A DNA stretch of 64,000 bases from Siphonodentalium dalli (Eukaryota; Mollusca; Scaphopoda; Gadilida; Siphonodentaliidae): the NCBI GenBank assembly GCA_032622095.1, contig CP136061.1, forward strand, positions 116,818,754 to 116,882,753, read 5' to 3'. A program made the position numbers and the translations under genes. This document shows, piece after piece, positions 47,840 to 58,976 of this stretch. Within the stretch, counting starts at the first letter, position 1, and each line of letters starts with the position of its first letter. The notes beneath the pieces are model-generated. The model had not been told where the DNA came from and did not search any database. It saw only the letters and a program-made list of their open reading frames with translations.

Positions 47840-48620
47840 TATTGTTTATCAATGTTGTTGGTCTCCCCCTCCGCATTCCTGCGGTGCCATTTGCCCATCT
47901 TTGTCCACATAATACAGATTTGATGGAAAATGTCGACCTAAAATAGTATTATATACATTTATACATATGTATTTGGTGCCCGGCCTCTCTATATATCCCG
48001 GACTCGAACGGAACCAATCTTTAAAATACTTGATTAGATTCATCGTATCATTGAGCTGATTAATTATAAATTTGACGAAAATCGGCGCCAAAATAACTTT
48101 TTATTAATTGTGCCAACGACTAGAATCGTCGTAGCATGGATATGATACAAAAAACTAATTTGATTGAAATCGGCGACAGAAATATTTGATCGATTTGGTG
48201 CACCTCTCCCTCACCGCTCCTGACACGAACGACAATACTTTGACACCTTCAACCCACACCAGTAGACTCATCATATCATAGGACGATTATACATACATTA
48301 TATACATTTGGTGGAAATCGGCGACATAATATATTCCTATCAATTATGGTGACCCTCTTCCTACTCACTCCTGACTCCAACAGCAACTCTTCGGCATCAT
48401 TCTTTATACCACGCCTTTAGATTCATCATACCATGTCGATAATTATATATATATATATTTGGTGGAGATCGGCGACGAAAACAAAATAGTCGATTTTGTT
48501 GCCCCATCCCTTTTTACCCCTGACAGCGTCACTTTAGAAATTTCTAACATGGACCATTATCTTCATCGTAAACAAATACTCCTGTTAGACCCCTTTGGTG
48601 CCATCTGGGGCGGGTGTCCC
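47840..48620. repeat. Degenerate tandem repeat, about 150-bp period
   Basis: The phrase TTTGgtgGAAATCGGCGACA (variants at about 48071, 48159, 48308 and 48459) alternates with a CTCACTCCTGAC-type phrase and ATCATATCAT. It ends in a (CAGA)n-like run, GACAGACACACAGGCAGACA, near 48638. Confidence 0.65.
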
Positions 48621-48844
48621 TGTTAATTTCCATAGAAGACAGACACACAGGCAGACAGACATTCGCAAATAGATGTAGATGTATATGAGTTGATACGGTC
48701 CGAAGAAAAATTTAATCACTAAAGAACAATAATGTATTACCATCAGAAATAGATGATATATGCACGGGCGTCACTAAAATTGGCTGATGACTATGGCTGC
48801 GGGCAAAACATTTGCACCTTCGTTCCGAAGTGACAGCCTATAAT

Positions 48845-48930
48845 AATATTGCCAAGGACAAAAATAAACCCTGGTTTGATCAGGATTGTAAAGAGGCTAG
48901 AACACAGTTTAAGATACTATACGTGAATTA
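48845..48930 (+). pseudogene. Short LINE ORF2 fragment
   Basis: The frame reads NIAKDKNKPWFDQDCKEART and then stops. The K-PWFD-DCKEAR motif is typical of the linker between endonuclease and reverse transcriptase in CR1/jockey-like LINEs. Only about 28 residues survive. Confidence 0.6.
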
Positions 48931-50370
48931 ATCGATGGGCTTTTTAGGCAAATCTGAGCCCGTTTCCAAAGCCTGGTATCTCCAGCATTCAAATCTAAAT
49001 TTAGGCATCTCTTATTCTCGTAAGAGTAGTGCTACTCCTGTCCATATTTAGTGTATTAAGCTGTGGAAACTAGCGTTTATATTATAAATAGTGACACCCC
49101 TATTGTTCAACCAGTATTTACAGAACGATATATGTTTCTCAAGTCAAAATTAAAAATATTCCTAGCTGTCATCACAATTTTAGCCTATACAAATTAGTAC
49201 AATTTCTACCATGATGCATGATTTGGGGGGAGGAGTAATCGAAATCTTCCAATGGCTAAGGGATTTTTTTGAATGTAACAGTTGGAATAGCCTGGCAAGA
49301 AGGTACAATATAACATGTTTTACTTAAATAGTCCAGAGTTGTAAATTTTGCCGATAACACAAGGTGCCGTAGTTCGGAACTCGCAGCTGGACAGCCTCTT
49401 TCCTGCATGGAGATCAACAGCAACACCACCGTCTGTACCTTAAATTAAAGGTTTAATAATGTGTTCATATGTTCATAGCATACACGTTTGCATACTAGCC
49501 TTCTATTGCATATTATTCATACGTTGAAATCAGAAACGACACACATGACTGTTACTAACACTAAGTCAGGAGTGGCATCACGGGGGCTGTCAGGAGGCTA
49601 CATCTGGGATACCTCACCCCGTCGGGGACATCTGCAATGGTCAGCCCGGTAGCTTCCGTGATCACATTGCGTCGGGGACCATAAGTACATTGTATGGGTT
49701 ATCGTGCATGCTAACATTTATATTAAGCGGCCTTGGGACTCCGTCCGAGTTATATAACGGCACCCTGTATTTTCCGATTTAATTAGAACTTGACTCAGTG
49801 TGGTCAAACATGTGCGTAATTATTCAGTTGTCAGCGGACAAATATTACACGACCTGTAATTCCCGTGTAAATCGCCAAATACACGATATTTACAGAGATT
49901 ACATGCAAGTGATAATCTAACCTTATTTCATACGCTAGACAACAAGGAGCCCCCTCCATTATTTTGTTGATGGGGAATCGCAAACGGATATGAAACGAAA
50001 GTGGATATATACTGTTCATGGTTCTTCAATTAATTTAAAAGTGTCGGTTGGCAACCAAGGCGGCGAACATCTAATTTCCTCTTCATTTGGAACTAAACAA
50101 TGTGCATATATATCACGGACGCGTATAAGCGACATGGGAGAACGAATATAAAGTTAAACCTTTGACTTCATAAAGTCGAAATTTTGAATTTATTTTTTTC
50201 TACCATTCCCCTAATACGCTTCCTTATCATATATCATAGTTTTCAATCACAAACAAAAATAAAATTTTACTGTCTGTTGGTATCGCATAGCTATCCCCGA
50301 CAAAATATTGTTGAAAACCCAAGTTCTTTGAATTTTTGTTTTTGTCTTAGGTAAAGGTTAGATCATAAGG
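48931..50370. other. Non-coding stretch
   Basis: No exon seen. CCTTAAATTAAAGG near 49438 resembles two TTAA-MITE ends back to back but is too short to call. Confidence 0.4.
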
Positions 50371-52820
50371 TCCGAATCGGCATCTCTGGTTTAGACTAGG
50401 TTTTATTCTAGACCAGGTTTAACTCAAGTTTAAACTACGTTTAAGTAGGGTTTAAACTTGGTTTTACAGTAGTTAAACCAGGTTTATGGGAGTAAAACTG
50501 GGTTTTAGCGTACTTAAACCAAGTTTTGTGATAAACTCAGTCTAAGTTGAAACTAGGTTTTATTAACGTGATACAGTTATGGTAATATTACTAATTGTTT
50601 GTGGTGAATTGGCTATATAATCATCAGTATAAGCTTAGGTATATATGATTTATACGTACCATACGTCTCGCCTCGAACATACACCTTTAAATATACTTTG
50701 AAAAAATTTCAAAGTTAAACCACCCTACCCCAGGTTTGACTAAAACCTAGTTTTTTGGGTTTAATTATTCGGCCGATATTTTTCGCCCAATATTGATGTT
50801 GTTTCTTCGTGAATATGGGAGTGTTTATTTTGAATTGGGGGAGGCGTTTATCACTCAATGTAGATGCAGGAGAGTCTTAGTGGAATTCGGGGAGGCGATG
50901 TCGGTACTAAATATGTGCCAGTGTGATGGATGATTTCTTGCTATATATGTCTGTTTGCAATTCGCTCGTTCGGATGTCGATTTGGCGGCTGAGAGCATGG
51001 CGGGATCGGACTGATCAGATTGACACGTTAGCCACGAACATGACTTGTGAAACTGATTCCTTATTCACAAAAAGGTCTCTTTCCTTCAATTTGACGCATG
51101 GGTTGGTGGCCCGCCCAAATACCCATCAGAGACACACCAGCCTTCACCCGGGGGAGGTTAACGGCCACCCTGAGGGGGTGGAGTATGGACTATTTTGGAG
51201 AACTGTAAGGATTTCGGCCAATTTGATAGTATGGGTGGGTGGCTCGCCCCAAATAACCAATAGAAACACCCAACCCCTCACATCCGGGGGTGGGGGTACC
51301 ACCGAGGGGGTGAACGTGGGATATGGACCATTTTCGAGACTGGTAAGGATTTCGGCCAATTGACGCCATGGATGGATGGCCCGCTCAAATGTCCCATAGA
51401 AATAGCCCACCCCTGGACGCTGGGGGAACCACCTCAGGAGGTGAAAATGGGGTATGGACCATTTTCAACAACGGTAAGGATTTCGGTCAATTTGACGTCA
51501 GCAGTGTGGGTACCCCCTAGAAACACCCTCACCCGGAGGTACCACCCCGATGGGGTGAAATAGGATATGGACCATTTTCGAGAACGGTGGGTGGCACATC
51601 CCAAATGCCCCCCATAGAAACACCCACCCCACCCGGACCCCATTTTCACCCGCTCGGGTAGAACCATCCGCGGTAAGGGTGGGGGTGTTTCTATGACTAT
51701 ATTTGAGGGCGGGCCGCCCACCAATGACGTCATATTGGCCGAAATCCTTACCGTACTCGATAACGGTCCATACCCCATTATATGGGGTATTTGGGGCGGG
51801 CCACCTACACATGCCGTAATATTGACCAACAGAGGCATGTTTTTGCGAATAATTAATAAAATGCTCCATACCCCATTTTCACCCCAGCAGGGTGGTACCC
51901 TCCAGGAATGAGGGTATGGTGTCTATATGGGGTATTTGGAGCGGGCCACACACCCCTGTCGTCAAATTGGCCGAAATCCTTACCGTTCTCGAACGTGGTT
52001 CATATCCCATCTTCACCCATCGGTGGTAACCCACCCCACCCGCCCGGATGTGAGGGGTGGTGTGTTTATATGCGTTATTTGAGGTACCCTTCCCCGGGGA
52101 TGAGGGTTGGGGTGTTTCTATTCGGTATTTGGGCGTACCCAATGTCCACCTCCTCTGGTGGGACCCCTGCCCCGGTGAGGGGTGGGTAGGGGTGGTTCTA
52201 TGGTGTATTTTGATCGTGCCACCCACTCCTGCTGCCAAATTAATTAGCCTAAATCCTTACCGTCCATACCCCTGTTATCCCGGGGTGAGGGGTGATGTTT
52301 CTATCGGGTATTATGGGCGAGCCACCCATTCATGCCGTCAAATTCGCCGAAATCCTTCCCGTTCTCAAAAATGGTCCATAACCCATTTTCACCCGTCCGG
52401 ATGGTACCCCCGGGGTGGTGGTGTTTCTATGGGGTATTTGTGGCGGGCCCCCCACCATGCCCTCAAGAGATATTTTTGAGTTCCAAAAGTCACGTTCGTC
52501 CATGATATTAGATGATATCTAACCGTTATACAACAGACCGTGCATTCGTCGTGATTTCTCAAAGCGCACGGATTATTCCCCTGATTAGGAGATTATATAG
52601 CGACAACAGGTCGCGTGACCGGACAATGAATTGACAAGTAGCGATAATAAACAGACAGACCACGCCTTCTATTCTTGCAATTGGACAAGTGTGGCCCACA
52701 GGTAACGCAATCGACCAAATCTATGTCGTTCCAGCGGTGGAGAAAAACTTGGTTTTACTACTAAAACCCAGTTTAAACTGGTAGTTTAAACTAGGTCTAA
52801 ACTGGAGATGCCGATTCGGA
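50371..52820. mobile_element. Foldback-like element, about 2.45 kb
   Basis: The left end TCCGAATCGGCATCTC (50371-50386) is repeated as its exact complement at 52805-52820. Both ends continue inward with many copies of (A)GTTTAAAC/CTAGGTTTA/AAACCTGGT words, so the terminal repeats are built from short subrepeats, as in foldback transposons. The centre is a GC-rich array (51095-52470) that is itself inverted about its middle. No transposase is visible and target duplications are unclear. Confidence 0.75.
51095..52470. repeat. GC-rich degenerate array, head to head
   Basis: Units of about 130-150 bases contain GTAAGGATTTCGGCCAATTT, a TGGCCCGCCC phrase, CATAGAAACACCC, a GGGGTGA phrase and TATGGACCATTTTCGAGAA. 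Up to about 51600 they read on the plus strand (near 51206, 51345, 51475). Beyond that they read on the minus strand (near 51739, 51972, 52251, 52349). Several long frames here are composition artefacts. Confidence 0.85.
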
Positions 52821-53659
52821 GTCAGTTCTCAAAGACGAGAATAATTTTGTAAAGGCACACAGTGAGCTTATCTGGAAGTCGCCATTGAACGTGAAATGAC
52901 AACGAAACAAAGCCCGTGTGCTATTCTTTTGCTAGCCTTGGAAATTGTCGTGCTTTACCAAAAATCTGGAAACGAATGTGGCAATGGGATTGTCCACTAA
53001 ACCTGTCATAGTGGAAACAAGCAATTTTTTCCGCAACTAAAAAAACAATTTCCTGCTTGTTTTTTTAATGTTTTGGCAATGAGTTGGGCTTCAAAACCAC
53101 TTTGAATGAGATAAATAATGTAATTCTAACTGGTAAACTGACTGCAGGCAGTTATCGTGTTGTATTTTGTTGCAAGATGGCAGCCATGTTTTTTTGGCCG
53201 AATGACCTCAAAATGACTCATTCCTATTTACATGTCCATGTTAACATCCATTATAAATAGTATGCACATAAATTCATATAGAGCTGTTTACACTGAATTT
53301 CCCCCCGCAAATCAGTTTTAGTGTTAAAAGGGGGGTGGGTGTAAAAAAATGGTCGGAAAAAACTGCCGAAAACGGAAAAAATTGGCGGTGGGGGTGGGTG
53401 GGTACAAAAAATGACCGAAAGGGAAAAAATGCCATACGTGCCTGAATTTTTTTCCCACCCCCCCCCCTGGTCTGCGTTCCAAAAACTAAGAGGATGTTTA
53501 TGCGTTAGCCGGCATATCCGCTGTAGTCGTCAGCGATAACACTAGTGTTTATACATAACCGGATAAGAATTTAAGCTACCCGGATATGCAGCTATATGGT
53601 TTTCAATTTCTAGATACATAATTTAATATAAGCACTTGATTGTGCAGCTTATTCTCCCG
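52821..53659. other. Non-coding stretch
   Basis: Contains GGGGGTGGGTG-type low complexity and a C run near 53400-53466. No exon seen. Confidence 0.4.
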
Positions 53660-53815
53660 ATAACCAGCACATTATCTTCTTATAATATAGCTTGCTTAGG
53701 TAGGTAATCGGCTTAGAATCGCCTAATTATGAGTCGATAATGTGCTGAAAATAAAAACATTTTGGTCACATTATCTACTCATAATAAGGCGATTCTGAAC
53801 AAATTATGTTGGATT
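53660..53815 (+). repeat. Hairpin repeat, second copy
   Basis: Same order as 46630-46771: CCAGCACATTATCTTCTTAT, then arms GAATCGCCTAATTATGAGTC (from 53716) and GACTC/TACTCATAATAAGGCGATTC (to 53795), with about 29-base arms and three mismatches. Confidence 0.8.
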
Positions 53816-54090
53816 GTCGGATGGATTCTAATTCGCTCTGCATATATGCAGTTGAGTTAGATGTTTATCTGGGGTCATCCCGTCATGGGTCATTGCCTTT
53901 CAACAATTAACTCGAACAATATTATTGTGTAATCATTGATAGACCAGCCCGCTTTCCCCTGTGTATATATGGGTCCGTGTGCCAGTTTGATTAACTGAGA
54001 TTAGCTGTTCAGAGATGGTCACGCACCTTGATCAAGCTATTGGTATAAAATACTGGGGCATAAATGCGAACTATTCCAGACAAACCTGTA

Positions 54091-54700
54091 ATGACAAACG
54101 AAGAGCAACTCGTGTTGGAATTTCTCGTGCTTTTGGGAAATGCTATCCTTTGTTTATCTATAGAGAAGAAAACTACGTCTACATTTGACAACATCCAATA
54201 AAATCAAACGGAAGTATTAAAAGACAAGAAAAGCACGTAGATTTTGGGTGAGACCCGGCAGGACTGACGCATGGTGGATGACTTTCAAAATGGACATTTT
54301 ACTGCGAAGTGAATGGGTAGAAAACTTTCGGATGTCACAGGAAAATTTCCATCTCCTTTGCTGTCAACTGCGCCCCTAAGTAGAAAGACTTGATACACCC
54401 ATGCGAAAGTATGTATGCGTTGAAAAGCAGATCCGGATAACATTTATTTACTAATCTGAAGAAGGCGGATTATGCAAAACTGCAAATGCATTCGGTGTAG
54501 CTTACTGTACGGCATCAACTATAATTAGGCGTGTCAACAACGCTATATCAATTCATATGGGACCGAGATTAATTAGTGTTCCAAAAACCACACAGGATGT
54601 TCAATTTTTCATTTGCAATTTCAAAATGGCATATAACATTCCACGGTGTATCATAGGGTTCATAGGGTTCCGGCGTTTTGCGGCGAAATTTCCGGGATAA
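54091..54700 (+). pseudogene. PIF/Harbinger transposase, N-terminal relic
   Basis: A short frame from ATG 54091 (MTNEEQLVLEFL) shifts frame near 54205-54235 and continues RFWVRPGRTDAWWMTFKMD, WVENFRMSQENFHLLC, then KTANAFGVAYCTASTIIRRV and VPKTTQDVQFF. This is the usual N-terminal half of HARBI1-like DDE transposases, which cut and paste DNA at TA-rich triplets. Two TAA stops interrupt it (after CQLRP and after TFIY). The first catalytic Asp position (normally in a GAIDGTH-like box) reads CIIGFIGF, so it is lost. Homology ends soon after. A partner Myb/SANT gene is not visible. Confidence 0.85.
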
Positions 54701-54869
54701 TTTAATAACCACATTCTGAATGCCTGCTAATCCCCGTCGCTTCAAATCACTGCTGAAAAATGGATGTCGGCGATTCGCCGCGATTTCTCGCTTTAAAACA
54801 AGCGCGCCGCTTTGAGCTGAATGAGGCTGGTTCGTCTTGTGGGTACAGTATATGTGTGATATCAGTCTG

Positions 54870-54990
54870 TAGGAGGGTACGAAATGACTCAAGAGGTTAC
54901 GAGTTGATTGAGCTGGAGGCTGCGAGTTGACTCATAACTGGGTACGAGTTGACATTTTTCGGAGGGTATGCGTTGGTCAGGGCACGAAAT
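54870..54990 (+). repeat. Degenerate minisatellite
   Basis: GGTACGA(A/G)(A/T)TGACTCA... and variants (ACGAGTTGA, TGCGAGTTGACTC) recur four to six times with 20-25-base spacing. Confidence 0.6.
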
Positions 54991-56690
54991 TACTTGCTTA
55001 CATTATTACCGATGTGACTTCCAATTAAGGGAGTAGCATCAATTCGATATATAAGTTTCTGGGGGAGTGTTTGTGTTATGTGCTAACATTCTTCAATCTC
55101 CAAAATTGTGAGAAACCCACGATTATTGTCTACTCTCACGCTCTACATAATAAAACCGGTTGTGCGATAGCTTTAGATATAATTTACCTTTCTGGAATAA
55201 AATATATTTCTTCTAAAAATAACATTGAGCAGGACCAATACGAACATATCAGGTTCCATATAAAACGTCGGGGCATTTTTTTCGCGGTACATATACAATA
55301 CCCTAGTAGCTGCATGCATATTTAGAAACGTACATGATAGACTAATCATACTAACAACTGAACAAAAATACCACTCGGATTATGCGTCCTTGTAATTACA
55401 CGCTGAATCAACGCTCGCTGTGTTCCCCGTTGTTGCGCTTGCAAAAAAAACCAAACAAAAATCAATTCTATATGCATATGACTAAACACAACATATTTGG
55501 CGCTAGAAACCAAGAACATATTGCCAAATGAATATACATCCATAGATTCCATACGTATTATGATCTGTGTGATTATCATCCACTCAATTACCAAAATAAT
55601 GCAAATATCTGAATCACACTGAATGTAATTTGACCTTTTGATGTTTTGTTTTCCCAGCGAATGGCCCACCATATCGTTAATTTGTTTACACTTTGACGTA
55701 ACATTGCAATTCGTCTATATAGTTCATGTAAGGCCTTATTTGGAGCTAATTCCATTATTTCTTTGCAAGAATATGTACATTTTAAACAAATACAAAACTA
55801 AAATAGTGAGAAGGGATATTGGTGAGTTTTGTAAATTTTCTTAAATATTAAATTTCTGAATTTTTCGGGGATATTTATACAAAAACTAAATTTCACAAGT
55901 CCTTCCATTATTATAGCCATTGTTATTAGATTGTACCATCCTGATTATTACAGGACAGAAAACCTTTCCTATTGTTTACGAGTTACTAGTATGCATGAGC
56001 GCTGTTAGCAACGATTCGATGGATTCGTACGAACCGCCCTGGAAACAAGCCAGATTCTTTGTATGAAGTTGAAACGGACATGCTCGTTCGAATCCCAAAA
56101 TTACACAAATTGGTAAGAGCTAACTCAAAACATACCTACACGGACGATTTCCGAACAAATTCGTCGATATAGCCGAAAAAATACGTGCTTTGTTTCTTAT
56201 GTTTTTCGATAAATTTGAGATTGTTTCGTTTGTATCACTTGTTTAGTCAGTGGTCGTGTAAACTGCAATCTATATGAAGAACATGTAGAGCTGTCGTCGC
56301 TCTGAATGTTTATGGTATTCTACATACTTCTGATGATCAAAACGAACCGAAAGTAGTGCTTCAATTTTTTTAATACATGTAGTTTCATGTTAAGAGAACG
56401 CAATATACCTTTAGGAATGTCAGGAAATATTCAAGAATTCCGATCAATTCAAATAGCACCATTTTTGTTCGCGGCCGGAACATCGTGTTCGAATTTGTAT
56501 TTTTTATTACATCAATGCGTCATTCTGGGACATATATTGCTCGTAGCAAGGTAGTTATGTATGTATCGACCCAATTCGATATCGAGATTTATTAATTAGA
56601 TATCGAGTTTTTGCCAAGATCGGCCTATTATCAAAATCGGCTGATATCACCTCAAACTCGGCTGATATCGGTTTCGCAGGAGTTGTCGCC
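54991..56690. other. Non-coding stretch
   Basis: No exon or transposon protein seen. Towards the end (56570-56690) the words GATATCGAG and CGGCTGATATC repeat, probably the 5' part of the Crypton-like unit that follows. Confidence 0.4.
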
Positions 56691-56694
56691 CGTA

Positions 56695-56703
56695 TGACGT
56701 CAC
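56695..56703. promoter_or_regulatory. CRE-like palindrome upstream of Crypton copy B
   Basis: TGACGTCAC matches the cAMP-response element core (TGACGTCA). It lies about 130 bases before the first plausible ATG of the recombinase relic. Function is not demonstrated. Confidence 0.3.
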
Positions 56704-56831
56704 GATGAGCAACGTTGTTTACATCGAAACGTGATTTCATTTATCCGACGCGCTGCCAGCTCAGAACGTTAACGCTCTTACATAATGGACGAAATAGAAG
56801 CGGGTTTTATAATTTGAGCGACGACGAAGCT

Positions 56832-58004
56832 ATGATGACCTTTGAAATCGATGTGTTTCCCGACAATCCAAAGCAGGAACAACCGTTGGCATCGACGACA
56901 GACAGGGAAATAAACGTGAATCCAAATACTTCTGACAGCGGTCAACCGGCTGAGTCGGAGAGTCATAAACGCAGATTCCGTGAAGTTGGACACGAGGAAA
57001 CCTCCGAATGTGTTAGCGACATTAAAAGTTCTGTAGTTATTTGTCAGAGTGCAACGAAACTCGCTACAATAGTTTGACTGACATTCCGCCACAATATTTA
57101 AATGTTCAAATCTTGCCAAATTTGTCATCTCCGCTAGAAAGGTGGACGGAGAAGATTACGAACCACTGAGCTTATCGAGCATTCAAGCTAGTATACAAAG
57201 GCATTTAACTGATAATGGATCGAACATTAATATAATTTCTTACCCTAAATTCAAACACTCAAGAGACGTTTTGAAATCAAAAAAGAACTGACAGCTAAGG
57301 GAATGGGCAACAAAAAGAATAAGGCCGAAGGGTATAGTGAGGACGAGATCAATGTCCTGTGTGAGAAGGGCTTATTAGGCGCAGGGAACTCTGAAGCATT
57401 GCTGAACACGATGTGGTTCAACACGACAACCCACTTCATTCTTCGTGGCAGACAAGAGCACACGTCAATGTTATGGGGAGATATCGAATTGAAAGAAACG
57501 TCACAGAAAGACGAATATCTCGAATTCACGGAAAGGATAACGAAAACAAGAAATGGAACAACTTCTGCGAGAAAATTCGCTCTTGTGAAACTGACTCATG
57601 CAAATGTCCCTTCCAGCAATATTGTGCAGTTAAGCGGCCATAGGAACACTCTATCTCAGATTGAATAATCTGAGCTGTATATGGCACAGCAGAGGGACAT
57701 GTCTCATATGATCACAGAGATCCAGACATCAAGTGCAACTGTAACTGAAAGTTTGAATACTTATCCAAGTTGAATTACACCTATCATTCAATAAATTAAT
57801 CAGACTGATGTTATGGATGTCATGGCAGCTGTCGATCGTCACGAATCATTTTCGGCTACTGAACTTCCCGTCAAAGTTAGTGAGAAACAGGTCGATGTAA
57901 ATGCTTTTCCAAGTTTTGGTTGCCGTTTTCCCTTCAACATTAACTTTGATGGGGCAACAATTAACAACAATTGCGCGCCAACGAAGAACGGACACGAAGA
58001 GTAA
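56832..58004 (+). pseudogene. Broken Crypton-type tyrosine recombinase gene (copy B, KIAA1958/DUF3504-like)
   Basis: From ATG 56832 an acidic N-terminal part with HKRRFREV leads to a stop at 57077. Continuing in other frames come DIPPQYLNV, then KVDGEDYEPLSL and the long frame from 57303: GMGNKKNKAEG, LLNTMWFNTTTHFILRGRQ, then EYLEFTERITKTRNG, VPSSNIVQLSGHRN and finally a C-terminal tail with FGCRFPFNINFDG (to 58004). This is the standard order of DUF3504 proteins, a Crypton-derived recombinase family. Lesions: frameshifts near 57060-57110, a one-base shift in the A6 run at about 57275, and a stop at 57666. In addition, roughly 80 residues are missing between KTRNG and SARK, which removes the His of the HxxR box. 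The catalytic Tyr cannot be placed. A distinct family from copy A by sequence. Confidence 0.85.
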
Positions 58005-58172
58005 CCATATCAAGAGGAAAGTTATTATAAAGGTTGTTATAACGTCGCATATAATTGGTATATAAAGGTACTTTTCTGTGTAATCTGATTTATTCTTTTT
58101 TAAGCAGCACCTACGCGAAAGTACGACCTCCTAACTGATATTATAATGGCCCAGGCCATATAATTAATAAGA

Positions 58173-58278
58173 AGGTTATTACTTGGTTTGATTGATATCG
58201 GCCGAGATATCAGCCCTCGGTAACTCGTAACCTCTGGCTAATATCTCGGCCGATATCAATCAAACCAAGTAATAACCT
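58173..58278. repeat. Perfect inverted repeat, 38-base arms
   Basis: AGGTTATTACTTGGTTTGAT...CGGCCGAGATAT (58173-58210) is mirrored exactly at 58241-58278 around a 30-base loop. It follows the Crypton relic by 170 bases and shares GATATCGGC words with the region upstream of it. Confidence 0.95.
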
Positions 58279-58849
58279 CTAAATGTCTAAAAGCGAATAT
58301 TACTGGGTAATGCACAAACCGCTGTGTGGCTTTAAGCCATGTTTGGGAATGGACATGGACAATTTTAGATATTTAATCGATTCTGTCGCCGTCGACTATT
58401 AGGATCCGAAAAAAAATACTCAAATGTTAAACGTAAACAATTAGAAGAAACAATTCAAACATAACATAATGTGAGGGAAATATAAGTGATATTTATCATA
58501 TTTTAACTAATAGCTTATCGGTATCGAAGGCTGTGTCATTGGTAACACAATAGCAATTTGTTGGCCGGATTAAGAAAGAGAATGGTGCTTTGGTTCGGAA
58601 TTCTAGAGATGCTCGCAGCGAAAGTTTGTACAAGGAATCGATGTCGAGTGTGGTCAAACACATTTACAAGTACACACGGCCACATACTTAGATGTCACTG
58701 CAACAAAGAAAATTAATGTTCGATTTTGAATCTGGGGTTGCATTGTTTAGACTTCTCCGTTGATAGTTGTTATATATCTGGTGTCATTTACAAACTCCTT
58801 CGTCTGTTCGTACTTAGAAATAATTGAACTTTCCTGAAGTATATTTGAT
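58279..58849. other. Non-coding stretch
   Basis: No supported feature. Confidence 0.4.
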
Positions 58850-58976
58850 GATTTATAAAAATTCGAGTGGCATCCGTACAGTATATGTGTCACGACATAT
58901 AAATAATTGAAAATTCATGAAGTACATTTGTTATGACACCTATACTGTACGGATGCCACTCGAGTTTTGATAAATC
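58850..58976. repeat. Inverted repeat, about 43-base arms
   Basis: GATTTAT...TTCGAGTGGCATCCGTACAG (58850-58892) mirrors CTGTACGGATGCCACTCGAG...ATAAATC (58934-58976). The loop repeats part of the left flank directly (AATAATTGAA...TGAAGTA). Confidence 0.88.

Noticed and set aside
50923-52479. Cluster of proline- and glycine-rich open frames on both strands
   Set aside because: They lie in the GC-rich degenerate array, where stops are rare by composition. No frame is shared between units.
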